A stretch of DNA of 6,596 bases from Clostridiales bacterium (GTDB lineage: Bacteria; Bacillota; Sulfobacillia; UBA995; UBA9673). Of this stretch, positions 1-5,143 are shown piece after piece. Below the pieces are notes generated by a model, which was not told where the DNA came from, did no database searches, and saw nothing but the letters and a program-made list of their open reading frames with translations. Every line of letters starts with the position of its first letter. Positions within the stretch are counted from its first letter, which is position 1. The stretch is taken from the NCBI GenBank assembly GCA_003541445.1, contig DPMO01000073.1, positions 1-6,596 of the forward strand. The letters are read 5' to 3'. A program made the translations under genes and the position numbers.

Positions 1-2
1 GG

Positions 3-533
3 GCGGGGGAGGAGACCCGGCGCGTCTTCTCCCAGTTCCTCGAGTGGCTGGGGCGGCCCGACCGGGAGGCCATCATCGTCGGGACGACGAACGTGCCCGA
101 CCATCTCGACGAGGCCTTCACCCGGACCGGGCGCTTCGACTACAAGATACCCTTCCTCTACCCCGGGCCTGCGGCGCGCCTGGAGGTCATGCGCGTCCAC
201 CTCGGCCTCGGTGAGGGCAGTCGGCATCCGCCGACCCCGCTGGCCCTGCCGGAGGAAGAGCTCATCGCCTACCTCCGGGAGAAGGTCGTGCCGCGGACCG
301 AGAACTTCTCAGGGGCCGAGCTGGAGGAGGTCGTCACGAGGGCCAAGCGCACGGCCTTCGACCGCGGGGCGGACGCCGTGGGCCCGGAGGACTTCGAGGA
401 GGCCATCAAGACCTTCCGCATCGACGTCCGGGCCCGACGCCGGACCATCGAGGAGTACCTCGACGCCGCCAGACGCCTGACGGACGACCTCTCCTTCCTC
501 GAGGCCATCCAGACGGAGATGGGCGCGTATTGA
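3..533 (+). CDS. AAA+ ATPase, C-terminal part (5' end outside window)
   Basis: This is the downstream half of a classical AAA+ ATPase module. The reading frame is open from the left edge, so the Walker A and B motifs lie outside the window. Visible in order are the helix before sensor 1, the sensor-1 strand IIVGTTN with its Asn at about 96-110, then LDEAFTRTGRFD, which carries the arginine-finger region typical of the FtsH/Cdc48/proteasomal-ATPase clade. After it comes the small helical lid with NFSGAELEEVVTRA, the sensor-2-type GA(D/E) motif of the same clade. A further 50 or so residues form a charged, helical tail ending in Gly-Ala-Tyr. Such proteins form hexamers that remodel or unfold protein partners with ATP; the partner cannot be told here. 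The C-terminal Tyr recalls, but does not match, the HbYX motif of proteasome-docking ATPases, because Tyr is last rather than penultimate. An internal GTG at 93 is not the start, since conserved AAA sequence lies upstream of it in frame. Confidence 0.88.
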   Translation, partial: AGEETRRVFSQFLEWLGRPDREAIIVGTTNVPDHLDEAFTRTGRFDYKIPFLYPGPAARLEVMRVHLGLGEGSRHPPTPLALPEEELIAYLREKVVPRTENFSGAELEEVVTRAKRTAFDRGADAVGPEDFEEAIKTFRIDVRARRRTIEEYLDAARRLTDDLSFLEAIQTEMGAY

Positions 534-561
534 CGCCGAATTCCGGCGATTCCCCGGGCTG

Positions 562-590
562 TTGACCCCCCCGGACGGGGGCGATAGACT
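562..590 (+). promoter_or_regulatory. sigma-70-type promoter upstream of the lipid kinase gene
   Basis: TTGACC (562-567, five of six matches to TTGACA) and TAGACT (585-590, four of six to TATAAT) are separated by exactly 17 bases. They sit in the 94-base gap between the AAA+ gene and the lipid kinase. Transcription would begin near 597, leaving about 30 bases of leader before the GTG start at 628 with its SD. The spacer contains C5-N5-G5 (567-581), which could form a small hairpin in a transcript reading through from upstream. The assignment rests on pattern only, but the spacing and position are good and the rest of the window is poor in such elements. Confidence 0.55.
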
Positions 591-610
591 TTATTCCGTT
601 CCAGGCCTGC

Positions 611-618
611 GGGGAGGG
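611..618 (+). promoter_or_regulatory. Shine-Dalgarno site fixing the lipid kinase start at GTG 628
   Basis: GGGGAGGG lies 9 bases before the GTG at 628. It favours this start over the TTG at 562, which overlaps the -35 hexamer and would add 22 residues with no family similarity. Confidence 0.55.
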
Positions 619-627
619 CGGTGCCGG

Positions 628-1656
628 GTGGCCGGGTCTTGTTCGTCGGGGCCGACACGCACCAGGACCGTTCTCGTGCTCGGCAACCCCGCGGCCGGCG
701 GCGGCGCCGCCCTGCGGGTGGCCCGCCAGGTCGTCCACACCCTGGGAGGCCTGGGTCTGGAAGCCTTTCTCGTCCTTCCAGGGGGTCCGGCCGAGGCCGC
801 GGCGGCCGTGAGGTCGGCCGCGGACGAACTCGCCCGGCGGGGGCGTCCCCCCTCGGCCCTCGTGGCCGTCGGGGGTGACGGCACGGTGCGCCTGGCCGCG
901 GGCCTCGCCGCCGATACAGGGCTCGAGCTGGGCATAATCCCGGCCGGGACGGGCAACGGCACGGCCTACTCGCTGGGCCTGCCTCTGGACGCCTGGGAGG
1001 CCTGCCGGGTCGTCGCCCGGGGCCGGGCCGTCCCGTGCGACCTGGGGCTCGTCGAGTTCCCGGGCGGCGGGGAGGCCGCGAGGACGTTTCTCAACGTGGC
1101 CGGAGCCGGGCTCGACGCCGTCATCGCCCGCACGTACGGTGAGCAAGGCCGGCTCGGCCTTCACGGGGTGACGGGGTACCTCGTCGCTGCCCTGCGTTCG
1201 CTCGCGTCCTTCAGGCCTGTCCCGCTCGAGGTCGTCCTCGACGGGCAGGCCCTCGAACTCGAGGCTCTGCTGGCGGCGGTGGGGAACGGGGCCTTCTACG
1301 GCAAGGGTGTCAGGATCGTCCCGCCGGCCTACCCGGCTGACGGCTACCTCGACGTGTGCCTGGTGCTGCCGGTGAACCTGGCCGACCTCTCGGTCCTCGT
1401 GCCCCTGCTCCTCGCGGGACGGCATCCGGGGCACCCGAAGGTGAGGGTGCTGCGCGGCCGCGAGGTGGTCCTGCGGGTGGCCGGCTCGGCTCGTGCCGCC
1501 GGTGCCGTTCCGGTGCATGCCGACGGCGACCTGGTCGGCGAGCTCCCGGTGCGTTTCTCGGTCAGAGCCGGCGGCGTGCGGGTCATCCTGCCCGAGGGTG
1601 TCCGCCGGACCGGCGTGGTGCGGGCGTCTGCCGGACCGCCCCCGGGGAGAACCTAA
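628..1656 (+). CDS. Diacylglycerol/sphingosine-kinase-fold lipid kinase (YegS/DAGK_cat family)
   Basis: The predicted protein is 342 residues, usual for bacterial YegS/DgkB-like kinases, which transfer the ATP gamma-phosphate to a lipid hydroxyl (diacylglycerol or a related lipid) at the inner face of the membrane. The N-terminal alpha/beta domain opens with VLVLGNPAAGGG (about 15-26), the family's first strand and glycine loop. The nucleotide-binding signature GGDGT is at 82-86. IPAGTGNGTAYSLGLP (about 104-119) is the second signature; the residue after GTGN is Gly where many bacterial members have Asp, closer to the PAGSGNA form of sphingosine kinases. The C-terminal beta-sandwich ends with DGDLVGELPVRFSV and VRVILP, the usual closing strands. 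No transmembrane segment or signal peptide is evident. It is the first gene after the promoter at 562-590 and ends 25 bases before the acyl-CoA synthetase, so it is probably co-transcribed with it. The exact lipid substrate cannot be told; a NAD-kinase-like member is less likely. Confidence 0.87.
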   Translation: MAGSCSSGPTRTRTVLVLGNPAAGGGAALRVARQVVHTLGGLGLEAFLVLPGGPAEAAAAVRSAADELARRGRPPSALVAVGGDGTVRLAAGLAADTGLELGIIPAGTGNGTAYSLGLPLDAWEACRVVARGRAVPCDLGLVEFPGGGEAARTFLNVAGAGLDAVIARTYGEQGRLGLHGVTGYLVAALRSLASFRPVPLEVVLDGQALELEALLAAVGNGAFYGKGVRIVPPAYPADGYLDVCLVLPVNLADLSVLVPLLLAGRHPGHPKVRVLRGREVVLRVAGSARAAGAVPVHADGDLVGELPVRFSVRAGGVRVILPEGVRRTGVVRASAGPPPGRT

Positions 1657-1672
1657 CTATGCAGTCCTTCGT

Positions 1673-1679
1673 GAGGTGA
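1673..1679 (+). promoter_or_regulatory. Shine-Dalgarno site for the acyl-CoA synthetase
   Basis: GAGGTGA is a perfect seven-base match to the anti-SD complement. It lies just after the lipid kinase stop. GTG codons follow at 1682 and 1688 in the correct frame; spacing from GAGG is 5 and 11 bases respectively. Either is possible, and 1682 was chosen. Confidence 0.55.
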
Positions 1680-1681
1680 GG

Positions 1682-3817
1682 GTGTCAGTGGGAGGAAGAC
1701 CGTCCGGGCGGAGGGGGTCGACTCTCGAACACCTCTTCCATCCCTCGTCCGTGGCTGTCATCGGCGCCTCCAAGACCGAGGGTAAGATAGGTCACGCCAT
1801 CCTGAAGAACGTCCTCGAATCGGGGTACAAGGGACCCGTCTATCCCGTGAACCCCAAGGAAGAGGATATTTTGGGCCTCAAGTGCTACCCAAGCGTCGGG
1901 GCCGTCCCGGAGCCGGTCGGCCTGGCCGTGGTGGCCGTTCCGGCGAAGGCGGCCCTCACCGTCGTCCGCGAGTGCGGGGAGGCGGGCGTTCCGTGCCTGG
2001 TGGTCGTCACCGCCGGGTTCAGGGAGGTGGGCAAGGAAGGGCTGGCCCTAGAGAAGGACCTTGTCGAGACCTGCCGGCGGTACGGGATGACCATGGTCGG
2101 GCCCAACTGCCTCGGCATCATGGGCACCCACACGCCGCTGAACGCCTCTTTCTCGGCCGGCTTCCCGCACCGGGGGGACATCGCCTTCCTGTCCCAGAGC
2201 GGGGCTCTCTGCGCGGCCATCCTCGACTGGAGCCTTGAGCGGGGCATCGGCTTCTCCAAGTTCGTGAGCCTGGGGAACAAGGCCGTCCTCGACGAGCTGG
2301 ACTTCATCAGGGACGCGGCCGAGGACGACTACAGCAAGGTCATCCTGGGCTATATCGAGGACGTCAAGCGCGGAGAGGAGTTCGTGGAGGAGGCGTCGCG
2401 GGCCGCCCGGAAGAAGCCCGTGGTCATCATCAAGTCCGGGACCAGCCAGGCCGGGGCCAAGGCCGCCTCTTCGCACACCGGAGCTCTGGCAGGCAGCGAC
2501 CTGGCCTACGACGTGGCCTTCAGGCAGGCCGGCATCATCCGGGCCGCGACGATGGAGGAGCTCTTCGATTACGCGACCGCTTTCGCCACCCAGCCCGTCC
2601 CGAAGGGCCGCCGCGTGGCCATCGTGACGAACTCGGGGGGTCCGGGCATCATCGCCACGGACCAGGTCGAGGCCAGGGGGCTCACCATGGCCGGCTTCAG
2701 CAAGGAGACCCTCGAAGAGCTCCGCGGTGTCCTCCCTCCGGCGGCGAACATCTACAACCCCGTCGACGTCCTGGGGGATGCGACCGCCGAGGTGTACCGG
2801 AACGCGTTCCGCCTGGTCCTCGCCGACCCCGGGGTGGACGCCGTGGTCTGCCTCCTCACGCGCCCGGCCGGCATAGACCCGGCCGAGGTGGCCCGGGGCA
2901 TCATCGAGGAGAGGAAGAGGTTCCCGGCGAAGCCGGTCGTCGCCGCCTTCCTCGGCGGCGAGAACGTGCGGGAGGCCAACGAGCTTCTCGAGCAGGCGGG
3001 TCTGCCCGCCTACGAGTTCCCGGAGCGGGCGGTCATGGCCCTTTCGGGGCTCGTCAGGTACGGGGAGCTGATGAAGCGGCCTCCGGTCGGCCGGGGCGCC
3101 GTGTTCGACGACGTCGACCGCGACAAGGTCAGGGAGATATTCGCCGCGGTCAAGAGCAAGGGGCGGCTGGTCCTTCTCGGCAGTGAGGCCCACAAGGTGG
3201 CTGAGGCCTACGGCATCCCGGCCGCGCCCATCGAGCTGGCCGCCCGGGTCTCCGAGGCGGTGGAGACGGCCGGCAGGCTCGGCTACCCCGTCGTCCTCAA
3301 GGTGGCCTCTCCCAAGATCACCCACAAGAGCGATGTGGGAGGGGTCAAGGTCGGTCTTGAGGACGCCGCCGCGGTCAGAGAAGGCTTCCTGGGAATCCTG
3401 GAGAACGTCCACCGCGCCCTGCCCCAGGTGCCCGTGGAGGGTGTCGAGGTCCAGAAGATGATGCCCGGAGGGACCGAGTTCATCGTCGGGGTCAGCCGGG
3501 ACGTGCAGTTCGGCCCGCTGGTCATGTTCGGATTGGGCGGCATCTGGGTCAACCTGATAAAGGACGTCTCCTTCAGGCTGGCCAAGGGCCTGACCATGGA
3601 GGAGATAGAGGGGATGATCCTGGAGACCAAGGCGAACACCCTCCTGCGGGGCTACCGGGGCCGGCCTCCCCTGGACAGCGCGGCCGTGGCCGAGACCATC
3701 GCCCGTGTGGCCCAGCTTGTGAGGGATTTCCCCGAGATATCCGAGCTCGACATCAACCCCCTTGTCGCCTACGAGAAGGGGGTCTGCGCGCTCGACGTGA
3801 AGATGACCATCTCCTGA
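1682..3817 (+). CDS. ADP-forming acyl-CoA (acetyl-CoA) synthetase, fused alpha and beta subunits
   Basis: This 711-residue enzyme catalyses acyl-CoA + ADP + Pi = acid + CoA + ATP, conserving energy at substrate level in the cytoplasm. The order is CoA-binding domain (SVAVIGAS from residue 23, GPNCLG from 140), succinyl-CoA-ligase-like domains (about 155-465), a linker, then an ATP-grasp domain (about 480-711) ending in SELDINPLVAYEKG. The alpha phosphohistidine is His265 in SSHTGALAGSD. Glu226 in GYIED precedes it by 39 residues, the same spacing as Glu218/His257 in characterised archaeal enzymes. The second, beta-type histidine is His548 in ITHKSDVGGVKVG. Both phospho-relay histidines are therefore present and the protein should be active. 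No GNAT acetyltransferase domain is attached, so it is not a Pat-type protein acetylase. Acetate is the likely acid; branched, aryl or other acids cannot be excluded. The frame is open back to 1493, but that start would overlap the lipid kinase by over 160 bases and add unrelated residues. The next gene's SD overlaps its stop codon. Confidence 0.94.
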   Translation: MSVGGRPSGRRGSTLEHLFHPSSVAVIGASKTEGKIGHAILKNVLESGYKGPVYPVNPKEEDILGLKCYPSVGAVPEPVGLAVVAVPAKAALTVVRECGEAGVPCLVVVTAGFREVGKEGLALEKDLVETCRRYGMTMVGPNCLGIMGTHTPLNASFSAGFPHRGDIAFLSQSGALCAAILDWSLERGIGFSKFVSLGNKAVLDELDFIRDAAEDDYSKVILGYIEDVKRGEEFVEEASRAARKKPVVIIKSGTSQAGAKAASSHTGALAGSDLAYDVAFRQAGIIRAATMEELFDYATAFATQPVPKGRRVAIVTNSGGPGIIATDQVEARGLTMAGFSKETLEELRGVLPPAANIYNPVDVLGDATAEVYRNAFRLVLADPGVDAVVCLLTRPAGIDPAEVARGIIEERKRFPAKPVVAAFLGGENVREANELLEQAGLPAYEFPERAVMALSGLVRYGELMKRPPVGRGAVFDDVDRDKVREIFAAVKSKGRLVLLGSEAHKVAEAYGIPAAPIELAARVSEAVETAGRLGYPVVLKVASPKITHKSDVGGVKVGLEDAAAVREGFLGILENVHRALPQVPVEGVEVQKMMPGGTEFIVGVSRDVQFGPLVMFGLGGIWVNLIKDVSFRLAKGLTMEEIEGMILETKANTLLRGYRGRPPLDSAAVAETIARVAQLVRDFPEISELDINPLVAYEKGVCALDVKMTIS

Positions 3818-3824
3818 GGAGGTG
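3816..3824 (+). promoter_or_regulatory. Shine-Dalgarno site overlapping the synthetase stop, for the DRTGG gene
   Basis: GAGGAGGTG begins inside the TGA stop of the acyl-CoA synthetase (3815-3817). The in-frame GTG at 3822 is part of this SD and cannot be the start. The GTG at 3834 lies 9 bases beyond it and gives a protein beginning MRSLFVMG. The overlap suggests translational coupling of the two genes. Confidence 0.7.
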
Positions 3825-3833
3825 CCTTCTCTG

Positions 3834-4895
3834 GTGAGGAGCCTGTTCGTGATGGGCCAGTACGGCAGCGGCAAGACAGCCATCTGCCTCGCCCTGGCCC
3901 TCAAGCTGAAGGAGCGCGGTGTCAGCGTCGGCTACTACAAACCGGTCTGGACGCCGGCGGGGGTCGGGGACGCCGTCGATGACGACGCCGTGCTCATGAG
4001 AGAGGTCCTCGAACTGCCCCACCCGGCGGAGAAGATATCGCCCTTCGTCGCCAGCCCCCACTACCTGGCGAGGTACGAGGACCCCAAGCGTGACATCGAG
4101 GCCATCCGCAAAGGCTTCGAGGAGGTCGGCGCGAAGGCCGACGTGGTCATCGTCGAGGGGACCAACTGGCCCTACGTCATGATGAGCGTGGGTCTTGACG
4201 CGGTGTCCCTGGCGCGGGAGTTCGGGTCGACCGCGGTCCTCGTCTCGAAGGTGCTGAACGACTACTCCCTTGACGCCGCCCTCCTGCTCTGCCGGCACAT
4301 CGAGCGGGAGAACGTGCCTCTGGCCGGCGTCATCTTCAACAACGTCCCCCGCACCCTTCTGGACAAGACCAGGGGCATCTACCGCCCGAACCTGGCCAAG
4401 GCCGGCTACAAGGTCCTCGGGGTCATCCCGCGGTCCCTTGAACTCTCGGCTCCCACCGTGGCGGAGTTCCAGGAGGTCTTGAACGGGGAGATCCTGGTCG
4501 GCGAAGAGCATCTCGACCGGGTGGTCGAGGATGTCCTCGTCGGGGCCATGACCCTGGAGAGCGCCCTCAGCTACCTCCGCCGCGCGACGAACAAGGCCGT
4601 CATCACGGGCGGTGACCGCGCCGACCTGGCCCTCGCCGCCCTGGAGACGAGCACGTCCGTGCTCATCCTGACGGGCGGCCTGTATCCGGATGTGCGCGTC
4701 CTGGCGCGGGCCGCGGAGAAAGAGGTCCCCGTCATCCTGGTCCACTACGACACCTACACGGCGGCGGAGAAGCTCCATGACGTGTCCCGCAAGATCCGGC
4801 CCGGGGACGCCGAGGCCGTCTCCGTGGCGAGGAGGAACCTCCGGACCCACTGCGACTGGAAGGCCCTCCTGACAGCGGTCGGGGTCGAGGCTTAA
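3834..4895 (+). CDS. P-loop NTPase with BioD-like N-terminus and DRTGG domain (phosphotransacetylase N-terminal-like)
   Basis: The 353-residue protein matches the N-terminal two domains of the family annotated as 'BioD-like N-terminal domain of phosphotransacetylase'. The first domain (about 1-210) is a dethiobiotin-synthetase-like P-loop fold: Walker A GQYGSGKT at 8-15, GYYKPV at 33-38, VVIVEGTN at 104-111 (the Glu-Gly typical of BioD-type enzymes), GVIFNNVP at 165-172 and LGVIPR at 195-200. The second (about 215-325) is a DRTGG domain with VITGGDR at 256-262 and LTGG at 279-282. It then ends; there is no phosphate acetyltransferase domain, so it cannot itself be a phosphotransacetylase. No transmembrane segment or signal is seen. 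Genes of this type often sit beside acyl-CoA synthetases (from memory, not searched). Here the SD overlaps the synthetase stop and only 16 bases separate the two, which suggests a shared role, perhaps nucleotide- or metabolite-dependent control of acyl-CoA/acetate flux. That role is inference; the biochemical function is not known to me. Confidence 0.85.
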   Translation: MRSLFVMGQYGSGKTAICLALALKLKERGVSVGYYKPVWTPAGVGDAVDDDAVLMREVLELPHPAEKISPFVASPHYLARYEDPKRDIEAIRKGFEEVGAKADVVIVEGTNWPYVMMSVGLDAVSLAREFGSTAVLVSKVLNDYSLDAALLLCRHIERENVPLAGVIFNNVPRTLLDKTRGIYRPNLAKAGYKVLGVIPRSLELSAPTVAEFQEVLNGEILVGEEHLDRVVEDVLVGAMTLESALSYLRRATNKAVITGGDRADLALAALETSTSVLILTGGLYPDVRVLARAAEKEVPVILVHYDTYTAAEKLHDVSRKIRPGDAEAVSVARRNLRTHCDWKALLTAVGVEA

Positions 4896-4904
4896 CCCTC
4901 CTTA

Positions 4905-4970
4905 CCGGTGGTCGGTCGGCCCCTTGGCCCCCGGTGGTCGAGCCCCGGGGTCCCCGCCCGGCGGTCGGCC
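4905..4970 (+). repeat. Short direct repeats in the GC-rich gap
   Basis: CCGGTGGTCG occurs at 4905-4914 and again at 4931-4940. GGTCGGCC occurs at 4914-4921 and 4963-4970. CCCCGGGG lies between them (4943-4950). The copies are short, so in such GC-rich DNA they may reflect composition and local duplication rather than a functional element. Confidence 0.4.
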
Positions 4971-4972
4971 GT

Positions 4973-4993
4973 GGAGCGCTCCGGCGGTGCTCC
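4973..4993 (+). other. GC-rich hairpin between the DRTGG gene and fbp
   Basis: GGAGCGC (4973-4979) can pair with GTGCTCC (4987-4993), with one G-U pair, around a 7-base loop. The left arm is also part of the perfect palindrome GGAGCGCTCC (4973-4982). No T-run follows, so it is not a standard intrinsic terminator. It could slow polymerase, stabilise the upstream mRNA end, or act as a protein site. It lies 78 bases after the DRTGG stop. Confidence 0.4.
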
Positions 4994-5045
4994 GCGCGCC
5001 CCCCCGGGAATAAGCATACCTGACCGGGCGGGAGGCTCCTGAACC

Positions 5046-5076
5046 TTGGGAATTCGGGTCCGGTGGAGGATATGGT
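5046..5076 (+). promoter_or_regulatory. Weak candidate promoter for fbp
   Basis: TTGGGA (5046-5051) is followed either by GATATG at 17 bases (5069-5074) or by TATGGT at 19 bases (5071-5076). Each pairing is only a partial sigma-70 match. The 248-base gap makes a separate promoter for fbp likely, and this is the best candidate I can see in it. Confidence 0.22.
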
Positions 5077-5104
5077 CCGGCCGGGCTCGAATCCGGGCCT
5101 GCCA

Positions 5105-5120
5105 CGAGAACCAGTTCTTG
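5105..5120 (+). promoter_or_regulatory. Inverted-repeat, operator-like site upstream of fbp
   Basis: AGAAC-CA-GTTCT (5107-5118) is a perfect five-base dyad with a 2-base centre. It extends to seven bases per arm (5105-5120) with one mismatch. It lies 23 bases before the TTG start and just before the SD. The centre is too short to fold as an RNA hairpin, so a dimeric DNA-binding regulator is the more natural reading. The half-sites resemble GAAC/GTTC of Gram-positive LexA boxes, but the spacing is 2 rather than 4, so LexA is not supported. Confidence 0.3.
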
Positions 5121-5126
5121 ACCGCC

Positions 5127-5138
5127 GAGGGGAGAGGG
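5127..5138 (+). promoter_or_regulatory. Purine-rich Shine-Dalgarno region fixing the fbp start at TTG 5144
   Basis: GAGGGGAGAGGG ends 5 bases before the TTG at 5144. Together with the family N-terminus this decides the start over the in-frame GTG at 5063. Confidence 0.6.
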
Positions 5139-5143
5139 TCGAT

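Noticed and set aside
566..581. Intrinsic terminator for the AAA+ gene (C5-N5-G5 hairpin)
   Set aside because: No T-run follows directly; the nearest T-rich stretch is several bases away and belongs to the promoter region.
562..627. Lipid kinase start at TTG 562
   Set aside because: The TTG overlaps a well-formed -35 hexamer, the extra 22 residues look unrelated to the family, and GTG 628 has an SD at a normal distance.
1493..1681. Acyl-CoA synthetase start at 1493
   Set aside because: It would overlap the lipid kinase's conserved C-terminus by over 160 bases, and the added residues are its out-of-frame translation. GTG 1682/1688 follow a perfect SD.
3822..3833. DRTGG gene start at GTG 3822
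   Set aside because: This GTG is part of the SD GAGGAGGTG; GTG 3834 is correctly spaced from it.
2048..3904. 618-residue open frame on the minus strand opposite the synthetase
   Set aside because: It is antisense to an unmistakable conserved gene, has low-complexity Gly/Asp/Arg/Val/Leu composition, and is expected in very GC-rich DNA. The same applies to the minus-strand frames at 406-1518, 3753-4850 and 5207-5917.
5027..5104. tRNA-like segment with a T-arm-like CCGGG-CTCGAAT-CCGGG and GGCGGG/CCTGCC ends about 77 bases apart
   Set aside because: The T-stem has a central G-G mismatch, T54 is C, U8 is absent, and no acceptable D-arm or anticodon stem can be drawn. At most a chance likeness or a decayed remnant; a covariance-model tRNA search would settle it.
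5118..5138. Glycine-riboswitch-like core (ACCGCCGAGGGGAGAGGG)
   Set aside because: Only a loose likeness to one conserved strand; the matching 5' core segment and paired stems are not found upstream, and the segment is better explained as the SD region.
5063..5143. fbp start at GTG 5063
   Set aside because: The family N-terminus begins right after TTG 5144, which has its own SD; the upstream residues come from the control region.
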